From Prauserella endophytica (GTDB lineage Bacteria; Actinomycetota; Actinomycetes; Mycobacteriales; Pseudonocardiaceae): a stretch of 64,000 nucleotides of DNA. The stretch lies in NCBI RefSeq assembly GCF_005146945.1, contig NZ_SWMS01000015.1, positions 1 to 64,000 of the forward strand. Reading direction: 5' to 3'. Below are positions 17,161-25,929 of this stretch, one piece after another. A model generated the notes under the pieces. It had not been told where the DNA came from, ran no database searches, and worked only from the letters and a program-made list of their open reading frames with translations. The position numbers and the translations under genes are program-made. Position 1 is the stretch's first letter. Each line of letters begins with the position of its first letter.

Positions 17161-17732
17161 GTGCGGGCCTCCCCGGTGAACCCGTCGAGTCTCCGGTCAG
17201 CCGCGATCTCCGCGGTAGGGGCCGCTCCCCGCCCGTTCGGGCAGCTCGGCCAGGTGCATCGCGCCCACCCGCGACCGGCGGCGCCGCGGTACCCGCCACA
17301 GCCGCCGCGCCGCCCGGCTGACCGACGGGTGCACCCCGCGCTCGACGCAGCCAGCGGCAACCGGGGTTCCCCGTCGCCGCCGCGCACGAGTCCCGGCAAC
17401 CGGAGCGACGGCCGGGACACGACGGCCATCAGCAGCCGCGCGAGCCTCGGCAGTGCCGGGCCCCGCCACTGGTGGTGCCTCCACACCGGTTCGCACGCCC
17501 GGCAGCCGAGGCAGCACGACGACTGCCCGGCCGGTTCCGGGTCGTCCGCGTCCAGCCGCCCGTCCTCCGGCGTGCTGTCGGGAAACGCCACCGCGACGGG
17601 GTTTCCGGTGAACAGGGGGTCGCGTCACGCGCGCAGGGCGCCGGCTCATCGACGGCGAAGCGCACGTGGCCCCGGCCCACGATGCCCGCGAGCGCGTCGC
17701 CCGCGTCAGCCGCGTCGGTCTCGAGCGGCAGG
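17161..17732 (-). pseudogene. possible decayed coding region between the FAH-family and tryptophanase genes
   Basis: No intact gene is convincing in this 572-nt gap. On the minus strand, right after the FAH-family stop, one frame reads plausibly (ALAGIVGRGHVRFAVDEPAP). After a run of five G at 17615-17619 another frame continues as LFTGNPVAVAFPDS, which recalls the N-terminal F-x-G-N-P-x-A-V signature of PhzF-type proteins. The rest is Arg- and Cys-rich and unconvincing. This is best read as a frameshifted remnant or non-coding GC-rich DNA. Confidence 0.25.
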
Positions 17733-18587
17733 TCACGCTTGCCTGCACACGGACCGCTGCCTGCCGAGTCCGACGACCTCCATCTCCATGACGTCCCCGT
17801 CGCGCAGGTAGCCGAACCGACCCGACAGCGCCACGCCCTCCGGCGTTCCCGTGTTGAGCAGATCGCCCGGTTCCAGCACGAGGAACTGCGAGAGATGCCA
17901 GACGAGCTCGGCGACGGTGAAGATCATGTCCGAGGTCTTCGAGTCCTGCCGGGGCTCGCCGTTGACCCACGACCGCAGCGCGAGCGCCTGCGGATCGGCG
18001 ACGTCCTCGGCCGGCACGAGCCACGGCCCGACCGGGTTGAACGTCTCGCACGACTTGCCCTTCGACCACTGGCCGCCCGGCCTGCCGAGCTGGAAGTCGC
18101 GTTCGGACACGTCGTTGACGGTCACGTAGCCCGCGATGCACGAGCGGGCCTCGCCGAGCGACTCGAGGTACCGGGCCCTGCGCCCGATCACCACGCCCAG
18201 TTCCACCTCCCAGTCGGTCTTCTCCGACCCGCGCGGGATGAGCACGTCGTCGTAAGGGCCGACGACGGTGTTGGGCGACTTGTGGAACAGCACGGCCTCC
18301 GAGGGCGGGTCCACTCCGGACTCCGCGGCGTGTGCCCGGTAGTTCAGCCCGATGCAGAGCACGGCGCCAGGCCTCGCGATGGGCGGGCCGACACGCCTGC
18401 CCGTGACGTCCAGCGGTTCGAGCTCGCCCCGGTCGAGGGCGCGGCGCGCGATCGCCGGGCCGTCCCACCCGAGGAACACGCCGTCGATGTCGTCGGTCAC
18501 GGGCGAGAGGTCGTAGTACCCGCCGTCGTCCGCGAGCGCGACGGGACGTTCGGCGCCGGGCTCACCGACGCGCATGAGCTTCATCAT
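17733..18587 (-). CDS. fumarylacetoacetate hydrolase (FAH)-family protein
   Basis: The 284-residue protein has the C-terminal FAH fold with metal-binding residues in TDWEVELGVVIGR (Glu-x-Glu) and VNDVSERDFQ (Asp), plus LCIGLNYRAHAAESG and LLNTGTPEGVA. Family members cleave C-C bonds in acylpyruvates or decarboxylate or isomerise 2-oxo acids in aromatic and sugar-acid breakdown. The start overlaps the stop of the M81 gene (ATGA). It is the last gene of the four-gene operon starting at 21734, so it likely handles a late oxo-acid intermediate. Confidence 0.88.
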   Translation of the reverse strand: MMKLMRVGEPGAERPVALADDGGYYDLSPVTDDIDGVFLGWDGPAIARRALDRGELEPLDVTGRRVGPPIARPGAVLCIGLNYRAHAAESGVDPPSEAVLFHKSPNTVVGPYDDVLIPRGSEKTDWEVELGVVIGRRARYLESLGEARSCIAGYVTVNDVSERDFQLGRPGGQWSKGKSCETFNPVGPWLVPAEDVADPQALALRSWVNGEPRQDSKTSDMIFTVAELVWHLSQFLVLEPGDLLNTGTPEGVALSGRFGYLRDGDVMEMEVVGLGRQRSVCRQA

Positions 18588-20074
18588 GGGTTCCCAGGGT
18601 CGAAATCGGGCAGCTCGAACGGATACATCGGCCGCCGGCGGTGGCGGTAGGCCAGCTTGTCGAGGTTCATCGCGGTGACGCCCTCGGTGTCGGCAACGAC
18701 CATCCGCGAGGCGATCGGCCCGTACGCCGCGCGCGGTGAGTTGACGCCCTTCGCCACCACCACGTGATAGTCCCCGGGGTCGACGCCGACGCTGTAGTGC
18801 TGGTACAGGCTGGAGTTCATCACCGGTTTCGACGTGAGCACGAGAGTGTGGCCCGCCTCGGTGTCGACGACCGCGGTGGGTCCCATGTCGAAGAACCGCA
18901 GCCCGGCGTGCACCGAATCCTTCGCCTCGAACCGGCCGTCCGCGAGCGCGCGGACCCGGCCGACGACGGGCACCGGGTTGCCAGCGGAGTGCGCGCTGCA
19001 GGCGCCCACCCGCAGGCGCACCTCGGCTCCGGTTCCGGCGACCTCGCAGCACCGGACCGACTCGGGGTCCCAAAGGGTCTGCAACAGCGATCCCAGGCCG
19101 CGTTTCACCGCGGCCTCGAGCACCACCGTCGAGTCGCCGGGCGCGCCGCCGCCGATGTTGTCACCGACGTCGAGGAGCACCACCGGTCCCTCCGGTTCGC
19201 ACTCGGCCAGGTCCAGCGCCTGGTCGACGTCCAGCTCGCGCGCCTGCAACGCCGACCGGCGCTCCCACACCTCGGCCGCCAGCTCGCGCGCGGCGGCATC
19301 GGCCCGCGACTGGTCGCCGTCGTGGACCGCGAGGCACGTCATTCCCATGTGCCCGACATCGGCGTAGGGGAAGCCCTCGACGACGCTCACCGAGAGCATG
19401 CCGGGCCGCCGCCCAAGCTGGGCGGCCTTGGCGACCAGACCCGACATGGGCTGCTCGTTGGTGTCCTGGCGCGCGATGTTGACCACGAGCGGCAGCTGCA
19501 CGAGCGACTGCCTCGGCCGGATCTCCCCACGGGCGCACCCGGCGACGAGGCGCGTGCAGGCGATCGCCTGCTCGCGCGCGTCCACGTGCGGGTTGGTCTG
19601 GTAAACCAGCGTCACCGTGAGCGCGTCGACGAGCCGGGGCGAGATGTTCGCGTGCAGGTCGAGCACCGCGCCGACCGGGACGTCCGGCCCGACGACCCCG
19701 CGCACCCGGCTCGCGATCTCGCCGTCGGCGTCGGGATGGCGCTCGGCGACGGCCGCGCCGTGGATGTTGAGCAGCACGCCGTCCCACGGCCCCTGCTCGG
19801 CGAGCCGGTCGAGCATCTCCCCCACGATCGACTCGAACGCGTCGTCGGTGATCGCGCCGACCGGGTTGACGAACGCGAACACGAGTGGCACGAGCTCGAT
19901 GCCGAGCCGGCCGGTCTCCGCGAGGTAGCCGCCGATGGTGGCGCTCGACCCGTCGTACTCGGCCACGATCTCCTGGCCGCGCAGGATGCCGCCCGCGGTG
20001 AACAGCCGCCGGTCGGCCGGTGTCGGGGAGAAGGTGTTGGCCTCGTGGAACAAACCGAGTGTCGCGAAGCGCAT
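18584..20074 (-). CDS. M81-family metallopeptidase (MlrC-like)
   Basis: The 496-residue protein begins directly at the M81 domain (MRFATLGLFHEANTFSP) and shows the zinc-site regions LLNIHGAAVAERHPDADGEI and VLDLHANISPRL, then the MlrC C-terminal domain (LDVGDNIGGGAPGDS, DYHVVVAKGVNSPRAAY). The family is named for microcystin-degrading MlrC, but most members sit in small-molecule catabolic operons and probably open amide or lactam bonds. It starts 2 nt after the RidA stop with GGGGGAG 7 nt upstream, and its end overlaps the FAH-family start. Cytosolic, no signal peptide. Confidence 0.88.
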   Translation of the reverse strand: MRFATLGLFHEANTFSPTPADRRLFTAGGILRGQEIVAEYDGSSATIGGYLAETGRLGIELVPLVFAFVNPVGAITDDAFESIVGEMLDRLAEQGPWDGVLLNIHGAAVAERHPDADGEIASRVRGVVGPDVPVGAVLDLHANISPRLVDALTVTLVYQTNPHVDAREQAIACTRLVAGCARGEIRPRQSLVQLPLVVNIARQDTNEQPMSGLVAKAAQLGRRPGMLSVSVVEGFPYADVGHMGMTCLAVHDGDQSRADAAARELAAEVWERRSALQARELDVDQALDLAECEPEGPVVLLDVGDNIGGGAPGDSTVVLEAAVKRGLGSLLQTLWDPESVRCCEVAGTGAEVRLRVGACSAHSAGNPVPVVGRVRALADGRFEAKDSVHAGLRFFDMGPTAVVDTEAGHTLVLTSKPVMNSSLYQHYSVGVDPGDYHVVVAKGVNSPRAAYGPIASRMVVADTEGVTAMNLDKLAYRHRRRPMYPFELPDFDPGNP

Positions 20075-20076
20075 CC

Positions 20077-20466
20077 CTACGCTCCCCCGAAAGCCACGAC
20101 GTCGATCTCGAACTTCACCGCGCCGCCCAGGCAGTTGGCGATCGTGGTCCTCGCCGGCAACGGCGGGTGGAAGTACTCCAGGTACAACCGGTTGAACTCG
20201 GGCACGTCGGCCGGGTCTTCGACGTATGCGCCGACCCTGACGACGTCTGCCAGCGACAGCCCCTCGCCCTCCAGTATCCGCCGGACGTTCTCGATCGAAC
20301 GGCGCATCTCCTCCTCGAACGTGCCCGGCACGATCGCCCCGTTCTCCACCGAAGCCTGGCCGGAGACGAAGACGAAGCCGCCCGCCTTCCGGCACGGAGA
20401 GAACTTCGAGGTGTTGCCGTCGCGTGCGCCGCTTTCCGTTGAGCCAACAGGCCGGGTCATCCTCAC
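20077..20466 (-). CDS. RidA/YjgF/UK114-family enamine/imine deaminase
   Basis: The 129-residue protein has the RidA fold with FVSGQASVENGAIV, ENVRRILEGEGLSLADVVRV, EYFHPPLPARTT and the late FEIDVVAFGG. RidA proteins hydrolyse reactive enamine or imine intermediates released by PLP enzymes. That fits its place directly after a PLP aminotransferase. GTG at 20466 overlaps the aminotransferase stop (GTGA); an ATG two codons later is possible. Confidence 0.88.
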   Translation of the reverse strand: MRMTRPVGSTESGARDGNTSKFSPCRKAGGFVFVSGQASVENGAIVPGTFEEEMRRSIENVRRILEGEGLSLADVVRVGAYVEDPADVPEFNRLYLEYFHPPLPARTTIANCLGGAVKFEIDVVAFGGA

Positions 20467-21734
20467 GCCCAATCAGTGAGAGTCTTGTCGAACCGGGTCA
20501 GTGCCGCGTCGAGCTCCTCCGGGCCGTGTTGCGCGGAGACGTACCAGACTCCGCGACCCGCCACCCACAGCCCGTGCGCGACGAGCTCGGGCGCCAGGCG
20601 CGCGTACCGGCCGAGGTCGAGCTGCTGCAGCGAGCGGTAGTCGCTGACCTCCGCGTCGCCGAAGGAGACGTGGAACGCCATCGGCAGGCCCGCCACGCGC
20701 AGTGGGAGGTCGTGGCTGCGCCCGAGGTCGCGCAGACCGTCCATGAGCGCGGAGCCGTGGGAGGTGATCGTCGCGTATGGAGGGTTCTCGATGAGGTGCG
20801 AGACGGTCGCGTGCGTCGCGGCCATCGCCATCACCGAACCGTTGAACGTGCCGGAGTGGTTGACCTTCCCGTTGCCGAACAGCTCCATCAGCTCGGAACG
20901 CCCCGCCAATGCCGAGACGGGCCAGCCGCCTGCCATCGCCTTGCCGTACGTGGCGAGGTCGGGAAGCACGCCGTAGCGGCCTGCCGCGCCGCTGAGCCCG
21001 ACCCGGAATCCGGATATCACCTCGTCGAATATCAGCACGATGCCGTACTCGGAGCACAGCGCACGGGCGGTCTCGAGGTAACCGGGCCTTGGCTCGATGA
21101 CTCCGGCGTTGATCATCACCGGCTCCATGATCACCGCGGCGATCTCGTCGTGGTACCGGTCGAGCGCCTCGGTGAGTGTCACGGAGTCGTTCCATGGCAA
21201 CAGGAGGAAGTCGTCGAGGTGCCCGGCGACCTGCCCCGCGCTGGCGACGCCCCATCCGTCGTCGCCGTCGGCCATGAGCACGTTGTCGAGCCAGCCGTGG
21301 TAGTGCCCCTCGAAGCGGACGACCTTGGTCCTGCCCGTGGCTCCGCGGGCCAGCCGCAGCGCCGCCTGCACCGACTCCGTGCCGGACACGCCGAAGCGCA
21401 CCATGTCCGCCCAGCCAAGCGCCTCGCACACCGTCTCCGACGCCTTCACCTCGAGCTCGTGCTGCCCGCCGAAGATGAGGCCCCGGCCGCACGCCTCGCT
21501 GACCGCGTCGGTGACGTCGTCCGGGGCGTGCCCGAGAAAGTTGGGCCCCTGCCCGAGGAGGTAGTCGACGTAGTTCACGCCGTCGACGTCGTAAAGCCAC
21601 GCGCCCCGTGCGTGGTCGATGAAGACCTGCGGGCCTGCGAGGCGGACGTTGGAATGCACCCCGCCGGGGGTGCGCGCGAGCGCCCGCTGGCGCAGGGCGT
21701 TCGAGCGGACGAGAAGCTCAGCCGCGTCGCTCAT
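20463..21734 (-). CDS. class III PLP aminotransferase, glutamate-1-semialdehyde aminomutase type
   Basis: The 423-residue protein shows the class III layout: FGVSGTESVQAALRLARG, HYHGWLDN, LIFDEVISGFRVG with the PLP-contacting Asp, and the Schiff-base lysine in ATYGKAMAGGWPVSA. It is related to HemL but sits in a catabolic operon rather than with haem genes, so it probably transaminates or rearranges an amino acid or amino alcohol. ATG follows GGAGAG at 5 nt. It is the first gene of a four-gene operon (aminotransferase, RidA, M81, FAH) divergent from an IclR regulator. Confidence 0.88.
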   Translation of the reverse strand: MSDAAELLVRSNALRQRALARTPGGVHSNVRLAGPQVFIDHARGAWLYDVDGVNYVDYLLGQGPNFLGHAPDDVTDAVSEACGRGLIFGGQHELEVKASETVCEALGWADMVRFGVSGTESVQAALRLARGATGRTKVVRFEGHYHGWLDNVLMADGDDGWGVASAGQVAGHLDDFLLLPWNDSVTLTEALDRYHDEIAAVIMEPVMINAGVIEPRPGYLETARALCSEYGIVLIFDEVISGFRVGLSGAAGRYGVLPDLATYGKAMAGGWPVSALAGRSELMELFGNGKVNHSGTFNGSVMAMAATHATVSHLIENPPYATITSHGSALMDGLRDLGRSHDLPLRVAGLPMAFHVSFGDAEVSDYRSLQQLDLGRYARLAPELVAHGLWVAGRGVWYVSAQHGPEELDAALTRFDKTLTDWA

Positions 21735-21804
21735 GTGCTCTCCGTTCTGCCTGGTGACGTTCCCGGGAAACCGCCCCACGCCGCGCCACATCCACCAGGT
21801 TTTA

Positions 21805-21833
21805 TTGAATGAAACACGTGGACCGTTTCGCAA
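21805..21833. promoter_or_regulatory. IclR-type operator candidate, TTGAATGAAAC-N9-GTTTCGCAA
   Basis: An imperfect inverted repeat built on TGAAAC and GTTTCG lies between the divergent aminotransferase operon and the first IclR gene. The same pattern occurs before the second IclR paralogue (25807-25834). IclR-family operators such as that of KdgR use the half-site AATGAAAC, which matches. Confidence 0.6.
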
Positions 21834-21967
21834 TTACGCTACGGGCGCTCCTTGGGCACCGTCAAGGGGCCGGGAGCAGAACCAGCGGCGTCCAAAATGC
21901 TGGCCCCCTGCTTCACCACATGGGACCCGCTAGGCTTCTGAAATGCCGAATCCGATTCTGAGGGGAC

Positions 21968-22813
21968 GTGAGTAAACTGCCACGGCGAAAGAACCAGGGG
22001 CAGGATGAGAACGCCGACGAGACCACGACCACCGGCGAGGAACGCGACTACACCGTCCGTGCCGTGGAACGGGTCTGCTCGATCCTGAACCTGCTGCAGA
22101 ATTCGATCGACGGGGTGTCCTTGATCGAGGTCGGTCAGGCCACCGAACTACCGAAGTCCTCCGCGTTCCGCTATCTGTGGACGCTCGAGGCCCACCGCTA
22201 CGTCGAGCGCGACGAGCACACTGGTCTGTACCGGCTGGGGCTGGGCTTCGTGGGCATGCAGTCGCGGCACCTCGAGGTGCTGCGCGAGCGCGCCCGGCCG
22301 TGGCTGGAGGAGCTGCGCGACGAGTTCGAGGAGACCACGAACCTCGGCATCCTCGACGGCGATCACGTGATCTATGTGGACATCGTGGAGAGCAGGCACA
22401 AGGTCCGCTCGGCCGCCGCCCGCGGCGAACGCGACCCGCTGCACTCCACCGCGCTCGGCAAGGCCATCGCGTCGCAGCTGCCGGACGCCCGGGTGCGGGA
22501 CCTGCTCCAGCGCACCGGCATGGAACGGCACTCGGACAACACGATCACGTCGATCGACGCCTACATGGACGAGCTGGCGAAGGTGCGCAGGCTCGGCTAC
22601 GCCCTCGACAACGGGGAGAACGCGCCCGACGGCCGGTGCATCGCGGCGCCGCTGCTCGGCACGCACCTGCCCGCCGCGGTGAGCATCAGCGCTCCCGCCG
22701 CCCGGTTCACGCTCAAGGCCGTGGAGAAGGCCGCCAAGAGGCTGCTCGACGTGGCCGACCAGCTCACCACCAACCCGGTCACTGACCAGCAGCTCAACGA
22801 GACGACGGTCTGA
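21968..22813 (+). CDS. IclR-family transcriptional regulator, copy 1
   Basis: The 281-residue protein has an N-terminal winged helix (VCSILNLLQNSIDGVSLIEV, then LPKSSAFRYLWTLEAHRYVE) and a C-terminal GAF-like ligand domain (LGILDGDHVIYVDIVES, RDPLHSTALGKAIAS). It is strikingly similar to the protein at 25930 over its length, including GLGFVGMQSRHLEVLRERAR, so the two arose by duplication. It is divergent from the aminotransferase operon, with a shared operator between, so it probably controls that operon in response to a pathway acid. GTG start after GAGGGG. Confidence 0.92.
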   Translation: MSKLPRRKNQGQDENADETTTTGEERDYTVRAVERVCSILNLLQNSIDGVSLIEVGQATELPKSSAFRYLWTLEAHRYVERDEHTGLYRLGLGFVGMQSRHLEVLRERARPWLEELRDEFEETTNLGILDGDHVIYVDIVESRHKVRSAAARGERDPLHSTALGKAIASQLPDARVRDLLQRTGMERHSDNTITSIDAYMDELAKVRRLGYALDNGENAPDGRCIAAPLLGTHLPAAVSISAPAARFTLKAVEKAAKRLLDVADQLTTNPVTDQQLNETTV

Positions 22814-22835
22814 GCCGCACTACTCACTCCCCTGC

Positions 22836-22868
22836 AGCTGCCCGGCACCGCTTCGCCGCCGGGCAGCT
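22836..22868. terminator. bidirectional hairpin terminator between converging genes
   Basis: AGCTGCCCGGC (22836-22846) pairs exactly with GCCGGGCAGCT (22858-22868) around an 11-nt loop and is followed by TT. It separates the IclR gene from the converging GNAT-like gene. Confidence 0.8.
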
Positions 22869-22872
22869 TTCG

Positions 22873-23520
22873 TCAGGTCCGGTCTCCGTCGGGCCACCAG
22901 CGGTCGGTCAGGTCCTTGCGGGCGTCGAGCAGCGTCTGGTCCCCGAGGTCCACGACGTACACGCCCCGCCAGCGCCAGAACCCGATGCGCGCCAGCGCCG
23001 CGCCCGCCCGCGCCGCGTCGAGCTCGGCCGCCGTCTCATCCGCACCGTCGCCGCCGAAGTCGGCGGCCGAGGGCCGGCACAGGGCGAACCGAGCGGAGCG
23101 GGCCATCACCCGCAACGCGCCGGCCAGCAGCGACGCGCCCACCCCGTGACCCCGCCAGTCCTCCGTGATCTCCACCCGCCGCACGATCACGAACCGCTCG
23201 GGTCCCGGCCCGATCCGCTCGGCCAGCTCGGGATGCAGGCGCCGATCCCCAAGTGACACCGCCTGGACGAGGAAGTCCTGCACCCACCGACCCAGTGCAG
23301 CGGCCTCCAGCAGGTCCCGGTCCCGAAAGAGGCCAGCTGCCGCGAACGCCAGGTCGCCGACGTGCCGCTGGTCGTCCGGACAGACATCGAGCCGCCAGAC
23401 GTCCGCCGACACATCCCACCGCTCCGGATCCTCGTCCTGGTCCTCCGTGTGCCACCACAGCCGCCGATGGCGCAGCGTCAGCTCGACCGACAGCGGATTG
23501 GCCGGAAGATCAGGTATCAA
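22873..23520 (-). CDS. GNAT-fold protein, paralogue of the gene at 11040-11726
   Basis: The TTG at 23520 is chosen because AGGAGAGG lies directly upstream and because it makes the N-terminus (MIPDLPANPL) align with the paralogue. The 215-residue protein carries the same N-terminal block (LTLRHRRLWWH, ERWDVSADVWRLDVCP) and a GNAT motif A (WRGHGVGASLLAGALRV). The two copies probably bind acetyl-CoA and act on related targets. Function unknown. Confidence 0.75.
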   Translation of the reverse strand: MIPDLPANPLSVELTLRHRRLWWHTEDQDEDPERWDVSADVWRLDVCPDDQRHVGDLAFAAAGLFRDRDLLEAAALGRWVQDFLVQAVSLGDRRLHPELAERIGPGPERFVIVRRVEITEDWRGHGVGASLLAGALRVMARSARFALCRPSAADFGGDGADETAAELDAARAGAALARIGFWRWRGVYVVDLGDQTLLDARKDLTDRWWPDGDRT

Positions 23521-23701
23521 CTGCCTCTCCTCACCGCGTGTTCCCCGTGCGACATGCAGAGGGAGAAACGGCATTCGCGACCCGGCCCGGGCAGGACCGG
23601 CAGAGAACAGAACCATAACGGCCCGTCAACCGACGCAGTGTAGCGCGGCACCCCGCGTCCTGCCACTTCAGGCAGCTCAGGGCCGTTCTAAGGTTCGCTC
23701 T

Positions 23702-23950
23702 ATGAGCGGTCCTGGTAAGAAGTACAACCCGGACAACAAGACGGGTTACGAGTACGAGCTGCTCGCCGAGCACCTCGCGGGCCTCATCGAGCGGGGCGAA
23801 TGGGCACCCGGCAGCAGGCTGCCCGGTGAGCGGGCACTCTCCGAGGAGTACGGCGTCGCACTGGACACCGTCCGCAAGGCCACGCAGATCCTCCGCGACC
23901 GCGGCCTCGTGCAGACCCTGAAATCCAAGGGCACCTTCGTCGCCCGATAG
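23702..23950 (+). CDS. small GntR-type winged-helix protein
   Basis: The 82-residue product is only a GntR DNA-binding domain (YELLAEHLAGLIERGEWAPG, then LSEEYGVALDTVRKATQILR), with no effector domain. Such stand-alone domains occur in actinomycetes as accessory regulators. The ATG has AAGG 8 nt upstream. It converges on the AraC gene with only 4 nt between the stops. Confidence 0.8.
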   Translation: MSGPGKKYNPDNKTGYEYELLAEHLAGLIERGEWAPGSRLPGERALSEEYGVALDTVRKATQILRDRGLVQTLKSKGTFVAR

Positions 23951-23954
23951 CACC

Positions 23955-24950
23955 TCACCGCCGGAGCGTCTGTGCCGGGTTCTCGCCGAAACGATGCCGG
24001 TACCAGCCCGAGAACCGGCCGAGGTGGCCGAAGCCCCACCGGCGCGCCGCCCGCGACACGGCGCCCGCGTCCGGCTCCGCCGCCAGCAGTTCGTCGCGTA
24101 CCCGGCGCAGCCGCGCGTCCCGCAGGTACTGCGTCGGTGTGACCCCGAGCTGACGGCGGAACGCGCCCTGCAGCGCGCGGATGCCGACGCCTGCCGCAGC
24201 CGCGAGGTCTCCAACGGTGTGCGGCAGATCCGGGGCCGCCTCGATGAGATCGACGGCGGTCCGCACGGTGCCGCCGGGCACACTCGGCACCTTGCCGTCG
24301 AGGACCGCGCGGTAGTTGCTGTCCTGCACCAGGAGCAGGCCGGTGATCAGCTGTTCCTCCAGCGGCGCCACGACGCGCGGATCGGACAGCAGTGTGTCGT
24401 CCAGGTTCGCCCTCGTGATCTCGGCCTCGAGGGACGAGAACCAGTGCGCGGGCCTGCCCACACCGACGTTCATGCCGAGCTCGAACTCGAGCGGGCGGCG
24501 CAGCGGGTGACCGAGGTGCCTCGCCAGCACCGCCTCGACCGCGGTCCGCTCGAAGCGGACGACCAGCAGCCTGCTCGTCCCGGAGAGCCGCATGCGCAGC
24601 GGCGCGGTGGGGGTCGTCACGGCTGCGTGCCCCGGCTCCGTGTACGCCTCACGCTTCCCACACCTCACCACGCCGTTGCCGTCGAGGTGCGCCTGCACGA
24701 CGTGGAAGGACTCGGTCTTGCCGGGAGTCACCTCCACCTCGGTGCCGTAGTGGACGTAGTTCAGGCTCACCGCGTTGAGCCGGCACGAATGCATCCTGGC
24801 GTCGAGAGGCTTGCGCGTGTCCACGACCTCGAGCCGGTGGTCACACAGCACGCGGGCCATCGTCTCCCGCGTCTCGTCGACATCGCGGGACCGGAACAAC
24901 GGGTGGCGGTCCAGCGGCAGCCGGTTCACCGGAGTGTCTGTGCTGGCCAT
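23955..24950 (-). CDS. AraC-family regulator, intact paralogue
   Basis: The 331-residue protein has an AraC-binding-like N-terminal half (HPLFRSRDVDETRETMARVL) and a complete AraC DNA-binding domain (VGDLAAAAGVGIRALQGAFR, then WGFGHLGRFSGWYRHRFGEN). It is the intact sister of the regulator at 14070. Its first codons overlap the end of a decayed third copy (24926-25748) that reads in the same direction, which suggests tandem duplication followed by loss of one copy. Confidence 0.9.
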   Translation of the reverse strand: MASTDTPVNRLPLDRHPLFRSRDVDETRETMARVLCDHRLEVVDTRKPLDARMHSCRLNAVSLNYVHYGTEVEVTPGKTESFHVVQAHLDGNGVVRCGKREAYTEPGHAAVTTPTAPLRMRLSGTSRLLVVRFERTAVEAVLARHLGHPLRRPLEFELGMNVGVGRPAHWFSSLEAEITRANLDDTLLSDPRVVAPLEEQLITGLLLVQDSNYRAVLDGKVPSVPGGTVRTAVDLIEAAPDLPHTVGDLAAAAGVGIRALQGAFRRQLGVTPTQYLRDARLRRVRDELLAAEPDAGAVSRAARRWGFGHLGRFSGWYRHRFGENPAQTLRR

Positions 24951-25748
24951 TCGCCGAATCGCTCCCGGCGCAGGTATTGGTGCGGCGTCATCCCGCAGTG
25001 CTCGCGGAAGGCGTCGTGCAGAGCAGGCCTGGTGAGGCCCACCGCACCGGCAAGCCCGGTCAGCGAACCGGACGCCGCCCGCGGATGTCGTTCCATGATC
25101 TCGATCGCCTGCTGGATCGCCTGACCGGCCGGTGCGCCCATGCCGTCACTCCGCGCGCGGGACGACGCGGTACGCCTGGAACGACAGCAGCTCGCGGATC
25201 AGCATCTCCTCGACTCCGGGCACGGCACCTGCACCGGGGTAGTCGCTGCGCAGGCACGAGCGGACCCGGTTCCACCAGCTGAGGCCGTCGCCCTCCCGGA
25301 CATCCAGCACGGGGTCGAACACCAGCGACTCGCTCGGGAGGTAACCGGCGGAGCTCGCCCGGACCCTGCCGATCGCCTGCTCGTTGATGCGCAGGACGAA
25401 CGCGACGGCGCCCTTGTCCAAGCGCATCCAGAGCGGCTGGCTCGGCGAGGCGAGCACGCCGACACCGGTCTCCGCCTCGATCACCTCGGCTCCGCAGTGG
25501 AACGTGCCCCGCCCGCGCAGCGGGACGATCAGCGGGTGGTAGCCGACGGTGAGCCAGGGGACCACATGCGCGACGGCGCCGTAGTCGATCACGGTGACGA
25601 CGAGGTCCTGGAACCGCGCCGCCATCATGCGGACGTCCACGGCGTCGCCGTCGGCCAGCAGCCGGAGGTGGTGCGGGGAGAGGTACCTCGAGACGCCCTC
25701 GCGGGTGTCTTCGACGCTGGCCCAGCGGAAGAACTCGAACTTCGGCAC
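24926..25748 (-). pseudogene. decayed AraC-family regulator: frameshift plus internal deletion
   Basis: The N-terminal sensor half (25146-25748, GTG after GGAGG at 7 nt; MPKFEFFRWASVEDTREGV) ends at TGA beside a CG-dinucleotide run at 25151-25160. The frame then shifts, and the first helix-turn-helix continues (GLAGAVGLTRPALHDAFREH, 24926-25141). After HQYLRRER, the second helix-turn-helix present in both paralogues is missing and the text resumes at FGEWPAQTLR, the usual C-terminus. About 40 codons are lost. The N-terminal part could still be translated, but DNA binding by a normal AraC domain is not possible. The frameshift alone could be a sequencing error; the deletion is not easily explained so. 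Confidence 0.8.
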
Positions 25749-25806
25749 AGGTAGGCCTCCGTGTCTCCCCGACGCTGATGGCGTTGCTAGTTCGAGGCGA
25801 GTTCCA

Positions 25807-25834
25807 TACAATGAAACCCGTAGGTCATTCGCAA
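25807..25834. promoter_or_regulatory. IclR-type operator candidate, TACAATGAAAC-N11-ATTCGCAA
   Basis: This site between the decayed AraC gene and the second IclR gene shares AATGAAAC, CGTRGG and TTCGCAA with the site at 21805-21833, in the same order and near-equal spacing. Confidence 0.6.
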
Positions 25835-25929
25835 AAGCGAGCCTATCGACCTCGTGAGACGGGGTCAACACGGTCGGGAAGAACCACGTCGGCAGCGGGT
25901 GCCGTCGTCGAAAGAAACCAGGTGGCTCC

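Noticed and set aside
20463-21734. HemL (glutamate-1-semialdehyde aminomutase) for haem synthesis
   Set aside because: The family fits, but the operon with RidA, M81 and FAH-family genes under IclR points to catabolism, so no hemL symbol was given.
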